Assembly (NCBI GenBank): GCA_016710985.1 | Contig: JADJTX010000018.1 | Span: 1 to 64,000, forward strand | DNA length: 64,000 nucleotides | Direction of reading: 5' to 3' | From: Ignavibacteria bacterium | Lineage (GTDB): Bacteria > Bacteroidota > Ignavibacteria > Tepidaquicellales > Tepidaquicellaceae | Notes under the pieces: model-generated | What the model was told of the DNA's origin: nothing | What the model saw: only the letters and a program-made list of their open reading frames with translations | Databases searched by the model: none | Program-made: the position numbers and the translations under genes | Part shown: positions 9,549-18,656 of the stretch, in pieces | How positions within the stretch are numbered: the first letter of the stretch is position 1 | Layout of the letters: the number at the start of each line of letters is the position of its first letter

Positions 9549-9817
9549 ATATCTGATTGTCGGAGGATATGCTTCATCATTTCATTCAAGACCGAGATAT
9601 ACAAAGGATATAGATTATCTGGATTACGGAATCGGTTGGATTAAAATTTTCTGAAGCTTATAAAAATAAAGTTACAGGAACTTACGGCAGCATACAAAAT
9701 GTAAATTATATTTCTTCAGATGATCTGATTGTAAACAAGACTAAAAGCGGGAGGAAGCAGGATCTGTTTGATGTTTACTGGATCAATAAATACAGCACTA
9801 AGAAAAGAAAGAAATGA
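9490..9817 (+). pseudogene. Nucleotidyltransferase (DUF6036/AbiEii-like), internally deleted
   Basis: An ATG at 9490 gives MEVYQDLKEFIELLNENKVEYLIVGGYA, then HSRPRYTKDIDYL. The GGYA...TKDID pattern is the nucleotidyltransferase-fold active-site region. The frame then stops early. A second frame (about 9640-9817) restores the family's C-terminal part, with DLIVNKTKSGRKQDLFDVYW. About 170 codons would be expected but only about 109 are present, so the middle appears deleted as well as frame-shifted. Relatives belong to toxin-antitoxin-like pairs. The TGA at 9815-9817 overlaps the ATG of the next gene. Confidence 0.6.
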
Positions 9818-10559
9818 ATAATTTTATATATGGATTCTTTTACCCGTTCAAAAGTGTAAAATTATTTTTAAATATCCGAAGCTTATCGGTTATTCAATTG
9901 TCCCGATAATGATCAACCTGATCATCTACGGGACAGTTTTTTTTTACACTTACAAATGGATAATGGGAATGTCGGAAGAGGCACTGGAAATAAGCGTCTC
10001 GAACAACATATTATTTGAGATCGTCAGAACATTCCTTAAAATATTTTACTTCATTTTAATACTGCTCATCTGTTATTTTCTTTTCATAATATTCGGAGGA
10101 ATAGTCTCTGCGCCATTCAATGAAAAAATATCCGGGTTTATAGAGGAAAAAGTTTATAATGAAAAAGTTGTCAGTGACCTGCCATTTATAAAAGATGCGG
10201 TTGAAAGCATAAAAGCGGAATTGAAAAAGATATTATTTTATCTTTCGGGGATAATTCCGTTATTCCTGATCAATTTCATTCCGATGATCGGAAGTGTAAT
10301 ATCTTTAGTTGGCGGAACGGGCTTTTCATTTTTCTTCAATGCACTGGACTATCTTGATTATCCGCTGACACGGAGAATGACGGGATTCCGGGAGAAGCTT
10401 AAGATCGTAAATTCAAAGAAGATGCTGTCATACGGATTCGGCGCAATGGGATTTATACTTACTTTCATTCCCATTGTTAATGTATTCATGAAGCCGATTC
10501 TTGTGGCATCGGGGACAAGTCTGTTTTATGAGAAGGAATATTTGAAAGTTAATAGTTAA
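9814..10559 (+). CDS. EI24/CysZ-like integral membrane protein (frameshift near 9870)
   Basis: A polytopic membrane protein of about 248 residues with at least four hydrophobic segments. The clean frame begins at 9909, but the ATG at 9814 gives MNNFIYGFFYPFKSVKLF. Restoring one A in the run at 9870-9872 joins it to KYPKLIGYSIVPIMINL, a typical beginning for the EI24/CysZ family. CysZ of E. coli takes part in sulfate uptake; a transport role here is only inferred. The ATG overlaps the stop of the nucleotidyltransferase remnant. Confidence 0.7.
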
Positions 10560-10662
10560 TAGATTTTTTAAATCAACCTAAGAGAAACAATCAAAATTAC
10601 TTTGATAATGACCTCTAATAATATTAATTTGATTCCGGTCCTTAATTTGGAGGTAAAAAATA

Positions 10663-10742
10663 GCCACGAATTTCACAAATTAGCTCGAATTAACAAAAAT
10701 GAATTATAAAAATAATTGGTGCAAATTCGTGTAATTCGTGGC
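10663..10742. repeat. Imperfect inverted repeat with GCCACGAATT ends
   Basis: GCCACGAATT at 10663-10672 pairs with AATTCGTGGC at 10733-10742. Further imperfect pairing continues inward (CACAAATT against GTGTAATT). It sits in the gap between two genes. No T-run follows, so it is more likely a dispersed palindromic repeat than a terminator. Confidence 0.7.
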
Positions 10743-10804
10743 GAAAAGTGATACTTAGATTAAAGCGGTCAAATTGTGTATTAAATATTGAATGTAGTCA
10801 TATA

Positions 10805-11669
10805 ATGAATGATAGTTTAGAAAAGAAAATAAAGGAATTAGAAGAGATCATAGAGATTATCAATAAGGATAATGCATTACTTCGGTTTGAGAATGATAAT
10901 CTGATAAAGCAAAGTAAACTGCAAACAGCGATTGTTGAAAACTGCAGAAAAGAATTGAAAATTTAGCAAAGCTTTATTCAATTATTAACAACAATAATGA
11001 TAGTAGTTCGTCAAAAGGGATGAGATCAGTTTGTTAAAGGATGATAACAGTCCGTTAAAGAATGACAGAAGTCCGTCAATGGATGATAGCAGTTCCTCAA
11101 AGGATGATAGCAGTTCTTCAAAGTATGATAGCAGTTCCTCAAAGGATGATAGCAGTTCGTCAAAGGATGATAGCAGTTCGTCAAAGGATGATAGAAGTTC
11201 GTCAAAGGATGATAGCAGTTCGTCAAAGGATGATAGCAGTTCTTCAAAGGATGATAGCAGTTCTTCAATGGATGATAGCAGTTATTCAAAGGATGATAGA
11301 AGTTCGTCAAAGGATGATAGAAGTTCGTCAAAGGATGATAGCAGTTCGTTAAAAAATGAGAGCATTCTTTCAAAGGAAGTTCAAAAGCGTATAATTAAAG
11401 GGAACATTGATATTAGTTTTAAGAAAAAATATATAGTTAAAGTAAAAGAAAGACTTACCGAAGAGATTTATTACTTCACAATACATGGGAAAGTGCGGTA
11501 TGATTCATTGTTACCGGCTGTTAAAATCTCGCTCCCTACAATAATGAGAGATTTTCAGTTACTCAGAAAGCTTAAATTGATTGAACATGTCGGACCAAGG
11601 GAAGGCGGACATTATGTACTTTCGGAAGAAGGGAAAAAGCTGACAGTGCAGGTAAACGAAAAGAATTAA
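10805..11669 (+). CDS. Coiled coil - Ser/Lys/Asp repeat - winged-helix protein (frameshifted)
   Basis: Read as one gene, this has three parts. An N-terminal coiled coil (MNDSLEKKIKELEEIIEIIN...) runs to about 10960. A linker of about 14 copies of the heptapeptide SSSSKDD follows, encoded by a 21-bp tandem repeat (11085-11355). A C-terminal domain of about 90 residues (11390-11669) has a winged-helix look: LPTIMRDFQLLRKLKLIEHVG and GGHYVLSEEG resemble wHTH domains that end RecG- or Fic-associated proteins. Two frame changes are needed, at AAAATTT (about 10961) and at AAAAGGG (about 11012). With those corrected the coiled coil runs straight into NNNNDSSSSK. Open segments are 10748-10966 and 11031-11669. 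Function unknown, possibly DNA binding. Confidence 0.55.
11085..11355 (+). repeat. 21-bp coding tandem repeat
   Basis: About 13-14 copies of a 21-bp unit (AAGGATGATAGCAGTTCGTC with small variants) encode the SSSSKDD linker. The unit has no stop codon in several frames, which produces spurious open frames on both strands. Confidence 0.9.
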
Positions 11670-11728
11670 ATTTACAATAAACCGAGCTTTGTTTTCTATT
11701 GCGTTTTTGAGAACGAGGAGAACATCAA

Positions 11729-11763
11729 TTATCAACTATCAATTGTCAATTATCAATTATTAA
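11729..11763 (+). repeat. 7-bp tandem array (TTATCAA) before purL
   Basis: Units TTATCAA, CTATCAA and TTGTCAA repeat with a period of 7 up to the purL start codon. No ribosome binding site is left between the array and the ATG. Confidence 0.8.
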
Positions 11764-14124
11764 ATGCCTGAACCTTTAGTTAATCTCCAGCTCGCAAAAC
11801 AATTTGGACTACTCGAAGAAGAGTATGAACGAATATTAAAAATCCTCGGACGTGTCCCCTCTTACACTGAACTCGGAATTTTCTCTGTAATGTGGAGCGA
11901 ACATTGTTCATATAAAAATTCCATACTGGAATTAAAGAAACTACCGAGAAGCGGAGGAAGATTGTTGGTCGGTGCGGGTGAAGAAAATGCCGGTCTTGTT
12001 GATATCGGAGACGGGCTGGCTGTTGCGTTTAAGATCGAATCTCATAATCATCCTTCGGCAGTCGAACCGTATCAGGGAGCCGCGACCGGAGTTGGCGGGA
12101 TCCTGAGGGATATTTTTACAATGGGAGCGAGACCGGTAGCTGCTTTGAATTCACTGAGATTCGGGAAGATTACCGGAGAAACCGTTAAAACGGTTTCGGA
12201 TGAGAAAGAAACCGTTTTAACGGTTTCTGAGGCCGGAAGGTCTAAGTTCCTTTTTAAGAATGTGGTGAAAGGAATTGGTGATTACGGAAATTGTTTCGGT
12301 GTGCCGACTATAAGCGGTGAAGTATATTTCGAAGAGTGTTATCAGGACAATCCTCTTGTGAATGCAATGGCAGTTGGAATAGTCAAACATAACGAAACAT
12401 CAACTGCAGCCGCAGGCGGGGTCGGTAATCCGGTATTTATTGTCGGCTCTTCTACCGGCAAAGACGGAATTCACGGAGCGACATTTGCTTCGGAAGAAAT
12501 TTCAGAAGAATCGGAATCGAAAAGACCTAACGTGCAGGTAGGCGATCCGTTTACGGAAAAACTTTTGCTTGAGGCGACGCTTGAAGTCATTAGAGCAGGT
12601 GTTGTTGTCGGGATTCAGGATATGGGAGCTGCGGGAATTACATGTTCGACTACTGAGATGAGCGCAAAAGGTGAATGCGGGATGGAGATAAATCTTGATC
12701 ACGTTCCTTTACGTGATAAGAACATGAGCGCTTATGAGATCATGCTTTCCGAATCTCAGGAAAGAATGCTTGTTGTAATAGAGAAAGGTAAGGAGAAAAT
12801 TGCAAAAGATATTTTTGATAAATGGGATTTGAAATGTGTTGAGATAGGAAAAATTATTGCTGAAAACCGTGTAAGGGTTTATTATAAAGGGAAGCTTGAA
12901 GCCGACGTTCCTCCTTATGATCTTGTGCTTGGCGGAGGAGCCCCCGTTTACAAAAGAGATATAAAAGAACCCGCATATATAAAGGAGAAGAGAAATTTTA
13001 ACTTTGACAATTTAAAAGAACCGGATGATCTCAATCAGACCCTGCTGAAATTATTAGCTTCCCCGAACATTGCAAATAAGAATTGGGTGTATGAGCAATA
13101 TGACACGCAGGTAAGAACCAACACTGTAGTTCTTCCCGGTGGTGATGCATCAGTCATAAGACTAAAAGGAACAGATAAGGCATTGTCGGTGAAAGTTGAC
13201 TGCAACGGAAGGTACGTTTATCTGAATCCATATAAGGGAGGAATGCTTGCTGTGTGTGAAAGCGCAAGGAATGTCGCCTGTACGGGTGCGAAGCCGCTTG
13301 CAATCACGAACTGTCTTAACTTTGGAAATCCGTATAATCCGGAAGTCTATTATCAGTTCTCAGATGCGATCAGAGGCATCAGTGATGCATGTAAAGTATT
13401 GGAAACACCTGTGACCGGCGGTAATGTCAGCTTTTACAATCAGTCAAAAGATTACGCAGTATACCCTACTCCTGTAATAGGCATGCTAGGACTTATTGAA
13501 GATGTGGATAAAGTGATGACGAGTTATTTTAAGAAGGAAAACGATATCGTTTTGGTAATAGGTAAATCTTCAACCGTTAATCGTGAATCGTCTAAAGTGA
13601 ATGAAGGAGAAAAAGATAAATCCCAAATCCGAAATCCCAAATCCCAGATTGGCGCGAGTGAGTATTTAAATACTATTCACAACCTTGTCCGGGGTGATGC
13701 TCCGGACATTGATTTGGAATATGAAAAGAGATTACAGGAGTTTGTTTTGAAACTTATTGATGAATCACTTATTAATTCAGCTCATGATATTTCCGATGGC
13801 GGAATTGCCGTTGCTCTTGCCGAGTGCTGTGTTATGAACCGTGGAAAAGAGATCGGATGTGAAGTAAATTTTAGTCATGAAGAAAGAAAGGATTTTCAAT
13901 TGTTCGCGGAGACTCAGAGCAGCATCATCATTTCAGCTGAGCAGATCAATCTGAAGAAGATATCAGACTTTGCAAAAGAATATGGTACAGATGTTTTAAA
14001 GATAGGAACGACTAAGGGAAACAGATTGAAGATAAATCTTGATATTGATATGCCTCTGAGGGAAATTCAGGAAGCTTATTATAATTCAATAACGGAAATT
14101 ATGGAAGACCGGTTATGCAGTTAA
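11764..14124 (+). CDS. purL: Phosphoribosylformylglycinamidine synthase subunit PurL
   Basis: The ATP-dependent synthetase subunit of formylglycinamidine ribonucleotide synthase, step four of purine synthesis. The 786 residues include SHNHPSAVEPYQGAATGVGG near residue 97, GIQDMGAAG, and the second-half signatures ACTGAKPLAITNCLNFG and TGGNVSFYN. The single-domain length fits the small PurL that works with PurS and PurQ; neither gene is in the window. Two segments are unusual. Residues around 139-160 are encoded by an inverted repeat (12178-12227), and residues around 600-630 by short repeats (13566-13648, reading ...KSQIRNPKSQI). Both lie where the family normally has short loops, so they look like in-frame insertions that the protein tolerates. 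Confidence 0.95.
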   Translation: MPEPLVNLQLAKQFGLLEEEYERILKILGRVPSYTELGIFSVMWSEHCSYKNSILELKKLPRSGGRLLVGAGEENAGLVDIGDGLAVAFKIESHNHPSAVEPYQGAATGVGGILRDIFTMGARPVAALNSLRFGKITGETVKTVSDEKETVLTVSEAGRSKFLFKNVVKGIGDYGNCFGVPTISGEVYFEECYQDNPLVNAMAVGIVKHNETSTAAAGGVGNPVFIVGSSTGKDGIHGATFASEEISEESESKRPNVQVGDPFTEKLLLEATLEVIRAGVVVGIQDMGAAGITCSTTEMSAKGECGMEINLDHVPLRDKNMSAYEIMLSESQERMLVVIEKGKEKIAKDIFDKWDLKCVEIGKIIAENRVRVYYKGKLEADVPPYDLVLGGGAPVYKRDIKEPAYIKEKRNFNFDNLKEPDDLNQTLLKLLASPNIANKNWVYEQYDTQVRTNTVVLPGGDASVIRLKGTDKALSVKVDCNGRYVYLNPYKGGMLAVCESARNVACTGAKPLAITNCLNFGNPYNPEVYYQFSDAIRGISDACKVLETPVTGGNVSFYNQSKDYAVYPTPVIGMLGLIEDVDKVMTSYFKKENDIVLVIGKSSTVNRESSKVNEGEKDKSQIRNPKSQIGASEYLNTIHNLVRGDAPDIDLEYEKRLQEFVLKLIDESLINSAHDISDGGIAVALAECCVMNRGKEIGCEVNFSHEERKDFQLFAETQSSIIISAEQINLKKISDFAKEYGTDVLKIGTTKGNRLKINLDIDMPLREIQEAYYNSITEIMEDRLCS
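12178..12227. repeat. Inverted 20-bp repeat inside purL
   Basis: GAAACCGTTAAAACGGTTTC at 12178-12197 is the exact reverse complement of 12208-12227. Each arm is also nearly a palindrome itself. The 10-bp spacer keeps the purL reading frame open. Confidence 0.9.
13618..13642. repeat. 25-bp repeat copy 1 (in purL)
   Basis: A 25-base sequence of AAATCCC/AAATCCG-type units, identical in sequence and strand to 58683-58707. Here it is read in frame as part of PurL (SQIRNPKSQ). Confidence 0.9.
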
Positions 14125-14373
14125 ATTCTGCTCACTCAGAATAGCAATTAAATCACGAATATGCTTAACCCGTAACACTGTTTTTTATATTTGCCTTTTG
14201 ACTTGTTCGCCGTCAGACATTATATAAATTTTTTCTATATTAATTTTTTATATGTTTTAAATACACTACAACTTTCATATATTTAAAATATAATTTTAAT
14301 AAAAATTTTATTACTGAATATTTTCAGAGTTTTACAACAAAGGAATCAAAAATTTATTAACTATAAGTTGTGA
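14125..14373. other. AT-rich intergenic region, no gene seen
   Basis: About 250 bases between purL and the next gene. A TATATTTG sequence near 14187-14196 resembles the Bacteroidota -7 element, but no TTG sits at the usual distance upstream. No hairpin with a T-run was found. Confidence 0.5.
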
Positions 14374-14985
14374 ATGAAAAGATTCATTTTACTCGTTCTA
14401 ATATTTCTCCTGAGCAATAAAGTTATCATTTCACAGGACATCACTCCTCTCTTTGATTTAAAACTAAATTCCCCCAAAGAAAAAACTGAAAGCGCAAATT
14501 CTACATTGCCGATCGCTATCGGAGTTGCGGGCTTTCTGTATTTATTTAATCCGGTGGTCCTGATAGAGAATGATAAAATAGCTTTTGGATTTACAAAAGA
14601 ACTTTCACTCGGTTTCGGATATTTTGGTCAGCACAGGATCTCAGCAGAATATTCATACATTTTCGTAAACAGTCTGAAGAGCCGGCTTTTCATTGGGTTT
14701 ACTGAAGACATTTTGTTAAAGAAAATAAAACCTTCAAACACAATGCAGGGAACTTCGGTAATTGCTTTGGGATCCGGCTACTTCACAAATTTTGACCGTT
14801 CAGGAGTTTATGGTGATGTTGCTTACGGATATTCTATACGCAACGATAAATTATTATTTTTTCCAAGCGTGAAATTAAGATTTACTTATGTTCATAACGG
14901 GTCTGACATTCTTGACATTTCAGCAGGAATAGTAATTGGTATTGCAAATCCTTTTATGGATTTGAAAATTAGAAGAAGCTACTGA
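14374..14985 (+). CDS. Putative outer-membrane protein of unknown function
   Basis: A 203-residue product with a signal peptide (MKRFILLVLIFLLSNKVIIS, cleavage probably after SQ). The rest is rich in alternating hydrophobic and polar stretches with many Gly, Phe and Tyr (LGFGYFGQHRISAEYSYIF, VYGDVAYGYSI), as in small beta-barrels. I do not recognise a family. It lies upstream of the mla genes on the same strand, separated by a 7-bp repeat array, so co-transcription is possible but not shown. Confidence 0.6.
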   Translation: MKRFILLVLIFLLSNKVIISQDITPLFDLKLNSPKEKTESANSTLPIAIGVAGFLYLFNPVVLIENDKIAFGFTKELSLGFGYFGQHRISAEYSYIFVNSLKSRLFIGFTEDILLKKIKPSNTMQGTSVIALGSGYFTNFDRSGVYGDVAYGYSIRNDKLLFFPSVKLRFTYVHNGSDILDISAGIVIGIANPFMDLKIRRSY

Positions 14986-14987
14986 TG

Positions 14988-15075
14988 CAATGAACAATGA
15001 ACAATGAGCAATGAGAAATGAGCAATGAGTAATGAACATTCAGCAATTTAAAACATGGTAATTAGTAATCAGTAA
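14988..15075 (+). repeat. 7-bp tandem arrays (AATGAAC, AGTAATC) before mlaE
   Basis: AATGAAC/AATGAGC/AATGAGT units repeat seven times to about 15040. A short AGTAATT/AGTAATC run at 15058-15075 follows. The second run ends about eight bases before the mlaE start codon. Confidence 0.85.
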
Positions 15076-15082
15076 ATTAAAA

Positions 15083-15898
15083 ATGGCGAATAGTACAGAT
15101 ATCGAAGAGAGTCTTCAGCCGGCGAAATTTAAAATTAAGCTTCCTAAAGGGATTGAAGAATTCTTTTTAAAGGTTGCGGGGCTTTCCGTTTTTGCTTTTA
15201 AGAATGTTAAGGAAGTATTTAAGCCGCCTTATGAATTTAATGAAACTCTTAAACAGATGTATGCCATCGGATATAAGTCACTGCCTTTAGTAGCCATTAC
15301 CGGTATAATCATAGGATTCACTCTTTCATTACAATCAATACCAACTCTGGAGAAATTCGGGGCAGCTTCGCTGGTTCCTTCAATGGTTGCATTAGCTGTT
15401 ATTCTCGAGATCGGACCGGTAATTACTTCACTGATATTTGCGGGAAAGATCGGATCAGGTATTGGAGCAGAGCTCGGTTCAATGAAAGTAACAGAACAAA
15501 TAGATGCTATGGAAGTATCGGGATGTAATCCGTTCAAATATTTGGTTGTAACGAGAGTTACAGCGGCTACTCTGATGCTTCCAATACTCGTAATACTTTC
15601 TGATTTTATGTCATTGCTCGGGGGATTCATAGCTCTTAACCTGACAAATCAAATGAGTCTTAAATTGTTTCTTATGAATTCTTTTTCAAACATTGAAATG
15701 AAAGAATTACTTCCTGCGACTTTCAAGACATTTGTGTTTGGTTTCAGCATTGGATTAGTCGGATGCTATGAAGGATATAATGCAGACAGAGGAACAGAGA
15801 GTGTAGGTATTGCAGCAAATACCGCAGTTGTAATTGCTTCCTTGCTGGTAATTTTAATTGACATGGTAATGGTGCAGTTAACTTCAATATTATTTTAA
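15083..15898 (+). CDS. mlaE: MlaE-family ABC transporter permease
   Basis: The inner-membrane permease of an MCE/Mla-type phospholipid transporter. The 271 residues include the conserved MlaE core: IIGFTLSLQS, LEIGPVITSLIFAGKIGSGIGAELGSMKVTEQIDAMEVSG, and the C-terminal GFSIGLVGCYEGYNADRGTESVG. Five or so membrane segments are evident. It is followed two bases later by the ATPase gene and then by the MCE-domain protein gene, the standard arrangement for this system. Confidence 0.9.
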   Translation: MANSTDIEESLQPAKFKIKLPKGIEEFFLKVAGLSVFAFKNVKEVFKPPYEFNETLKQMYAIGYKSLPLVAITGIIIGFTLSLQSIPTLEKFGAASLVPSMVALAVILEIGPVITSLIFAGKIGSGIGAELGSMKVTEQIDAMEVSGCNPFKYLVVTRVTAATLMLPILVILSDFMSLLGGFIALNLTNQMSLKLFLMNSFSNIEMKELLPATFKTFVFGFSIGLVGCYEGYNADRGTESVGIAANTAVVIASLLVILIDMVMVQLTSILF

Positions 15899-15900
15899 TC

Positions 15901-16839
15901 ATGGACAAAAGTTCAGTGAATAAAGACGAAAAAACTGAAATTGAAAAACAGAGTTCGGATAAGACTGATCAAAGGAACGATACTTCTCTCAAATCAACCG
16001 GTAGAACTGACTCAAATAAAGATGACGTTAAGTCTGAAGCAGAAAACAAAGACACAGATTCAGGCATCAGGAATAAGAATTCAGATAATGCACAGGATCC
16101 GGGAAATAAAGATGCAATTTTAAAGATCACAGATTTAAAAAAATCATTCGGCAAACTCGATGTACTGAAAAATGTAAATCTTAATTTAAAAAAGGAGAGA
16201 CTGTCGTAATCTTAGGAAGATCCGGGTACGGGCAAGTCAGTTATATTAGAATGCATAATCGGTCTTCTTGAACCTGACTCAGGAAACATAGAAGTATTCG
16301 GTCAGGAGTTTCTCGAGCTTCGTGAAGCAGAGAAAAACAAACTCAGAATAAAAATTGGGTTCTTATTTCAAAGCGGTGCACTGTATGATTCAATGACTGT
16401 TAGACAGAATCTGGAATTCCCTGTTATACGCCAGCCCGATTATAAGAAAGAAGATCTAACGGACAAAGTGAAGGAACAACTTAAAAATGTCGGACTGGAA
16501 GAGGCAATAGACAAGGTACCTTCGGAACTATCCGGAGGAATGAAAAAAAGAATAGGACTTGCGAGAACTTTCATGCTTGATCCTGAAATAATTTTGTATG
16601 ACGAACCCACGACAGGTTTGGATCCTTTTACATCAAACGAGATCAGTGAATTAATACTGAGCATGCAAAAAAAGTACGAAGTATCCTCTTTAATAGTGAC
16701 ACATGACATGGCTTGTGCGAGGCTCGTTTCCAACAGGATCGTAGTTTTAAAAAACGGCGAGTTTGCAGCCGAGGGTACCTACGAGGAACTGGAGAAATCA
16801 GAAGATGAATTCGTAAAAGGTTTTTTTGAATTCTCTTAA
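15901..16839 (+). CDS. mlaF: MlaF-family ABC transporter ATPase (two compensating indels)
   Basis: The ATPase that powers the Mla-type lipid transporter. The Walker A region (reads SGTGKS after correction) lies at 16225-16245; the signature LSGGMKKRIGLA, Walker B IILYDEPTTGLDP and switch His in VTHDM follow at 16525-16715. Two indels, in the A/G run near 16190 (KKERLS then stop) and in CCGGGTACGGG near 16229, break and restore the same frame, so read errors are likely. The first 70 or so residues are a charged low-complexity tail (Lys, Asp, Ser, Asn) that family members normally lack; the ABC domain proper starts near ILKITDLKKSFG. Confidence 0.88.
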
Positions 16840-16933
16840 TTAAATACATCCGGCATGAAATGACGTGTTGTATAATTTCTTTTAATTAAACAGGAAGTTA
16901 AATCTATAAATATAAAATTTTAAAAAGATCAAT

Positions 16934-18022
16934 ATGGATCAGAAAAAATCTAAATACATTAAATTAGGTATATTCATAGTTGCCGGCCTTGCATTATTTG
17001 TCTTCGCATTATTTTACATTGGAAGCAAGGAAAATCTCTTTTCCAAGACTTTTGAGATCTATTCAGTATTCGGAAATGTCAGCGGACTTTCTCAGGGAAG
17101 CTCGATTCAGTTTGCAGGAATAAGTGTCGGCTCTGTTCAGTCCATTGACATAATTGCTTCCGATAAAGTCAAAGTAAACATGACCATAGTGAAAGATGTT
17201 CAGAAATTTATTAAAAAAAATTCAGAAGCATCTATAGTTTCTGACGGTCTTGTAGGAAACAAGGTGCTGACCATAAGTCCCGGAACTCCTGATTTCCCTA
17301 CTATTGAGAACGGAGATTCACTTCATTCAATAAAGCCGCTAAGCATTGGTGACATAATGAATAATCTTAATGAATCTACAAAAGAAGTTAATGAACTGGT
17401 GGCGGACATAGGCGATATAGTAAGTAAAGTAAATGATGGTGAAGGTACACTTGGTCAGCTTGTAAACAACAGCAGCATATATGATAATCTTGACTCTTTA
17501 ATGAATAGTTTTGCCGGCTCTACAGCTAACATCAATAACATACTTACAAAAGCATCCTTTACAGTAGATCTTGTGACCGGTGATATTGTAAAGCTGCAGG
17601 GAAGCGTAGATTCAATAGTGCGAAATATTGAGGGCATCACACAGAAGATAAACTCCAGTCAGAGTCTTGTCGGAACATTGTTAACCGATACAGCATTTGC
17701 AAATAACATTAAGAGTATTATGAAAAATACAGATCAGACGACTGCAAATCTTGAATTAGGGTCATTCAGCTTTTATCAGAATATGGAAGCATTAAAGCAT
17801 AATTTTTTATTCAAAGGATATTTTGAGGATTTAGGATACTGGAATAAGCAGGAATTTGAAAAGACAATGGATTCAAGAGAGACCCGCATTTTAAGTAAAG
17901 AAAATAATCTTATACAGCGCGAGCTGCAGTTAAAAAAATTCCAGATACAACTTGACAGCATGCGAAATGCTCTTGAACAGAAAATCGACAGTCTGAAAAT
18001 AGAAGATTTGCAAAATAAATGA
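16934..18022 (+). CDS. mlaD: MCE-domain (MlaD-like) protein
   Basis: The substrate-binding component of the lipid transporter, anchored in the inner membrane and facing the periplasm. The 362 residues begin with one transmembrane helix (LGIFIVAGLALFVFALFYIG). An MCE domain follows at about residues 38-120 (VFGNVSGLSQGSSIQFAGISVG, VSDGLVGNKVLTISPG), then a long helical region with repeated SI/NI patterns and a coiled-coil end. It is the third gene of the mlaE-mlaF-mlaD set, 94 bases after mlaF. Confidence 0.9.
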   Translation: MDQKKSKYIKLGIFIVAGLALFVFALFYIGSKENLFSKTFEIYSVFGNVSGLSQGSSIQFAGISVGSVQSIDIIASDKVKVNMTIVKDVQKFIKKNSEASIVSDGLVGNKVLTISPGTPDFPTIENGDSLHSIKPLSIGDIMNNLNESTKEVNELVADIGDIVSKVNDGEGTLGQLVNNSSIYDNLDSLMNSFAGSTANINNILTKASFTVDLVTGDIVKLQGSVDSIVRNIEGITQKINSSQSLVGTLLTDTAFANNIKSIMKNTDQTTANLELGSFSFYQNMEALKHNFLFKGYFEDLGYWNKQEFEKTMDSRETRILSKENNLIQRELQLKKFQIQLDSMRNALEQKIDSLKIEDLQNK

Positions 18023-18386
18023 GATTAAATAAAACGAATGATGTGTGATATAAGTGCATGACATATCTATTTAGAACGCTGATAAACACAGATTCAACTA
18101 ATTTAAATAATTACTGTTCACTGTTAAATAATTTGTACGATCGAGCATTTTTCATAGCACAACAACTATGTCTTAGAAAGACACAAAGATACTCTTTTTA
18201 AAAACAATTTTTACTTTTTGTGCTTTGTGCCTGCTTTATGAACTTTGAGCAAAAGCAGAGTATTAGATGTATTGATTAAAAATAATTAAAAATCTTCAAA
18301 TTGAATAAGAAATATCTTTAAAAGATTTTATGAATTAACTATATTGCATATTAAAATTTTTAAAAAAACTTAAAACTAAATTTTAA
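18023..18386. other. Intergenic region with a degenerate CACAAAG inverted repeat
   Basis: About 360 bases without a gene. GACACAAAGA near 18179 and the reverse-complement-like TTTGTGCTTTGTGCC near 18217 form an imperfect hairpin, a type of dispersed repeat, with no T-run after it. The last 60 bases before acpP are almost pure A/T and probably hold its promoter, although no clear TAnnTTTG is seen. Confidence 0.5.
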
Positions 18387-18635
18387 ATGACAAACGCAGA
18401 AATCGAAGCAAAGGTAAAACAAGCAGTAGTAGACAAATTAGGTGTTGAAGAATCAAAAGTAACTACTGATGCATCATTTATTAATGATCTTGGTGCTGAT
18501 TCACTGGACACTGTAGAATTGGTAATGAAGTTTGAAGAAGAATTTGACATAAAGATACCTGATGAAGATGCAGAAAAGATTCAGAAAGTCGGTGACGCAG
18601 TAAGTTACATTTCCGAGAAAGTTGCTGCAAAATAA
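18387..18635 (+). CDS. acpP: Acyl carrier protein
   Basis: Carries growing acyl chains in fatty-acid synthesis. The 82 residues are acidic, with the phosphopantetheine attachment serine in LGADSLDTVELVM. It is immediately followed by fabF (22 bases) and then rnc, a common bacterial gene order. No Shine-Dalgarno sequence is visible before the ATG. Confidence 0.97.
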   Translation: MTNAEIEAKVKQAVVDKLGVEESKVTTDASFINDLGADSLDTVELVMKFEEEFDIKIPDEDAEKIQKVGDAVSYISEKVAAK

Positions 18636-18656
18636 ATATAAATCTTATTTTTATAA

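Noticed and set aside
11026..11373. Minus-strand frame with CYHPLTN repeats and a second plus-strand frame
   Set aside because: Both are alternative readings of the 21-bp repeat; only the frame that joins the winged-helix end is supported.
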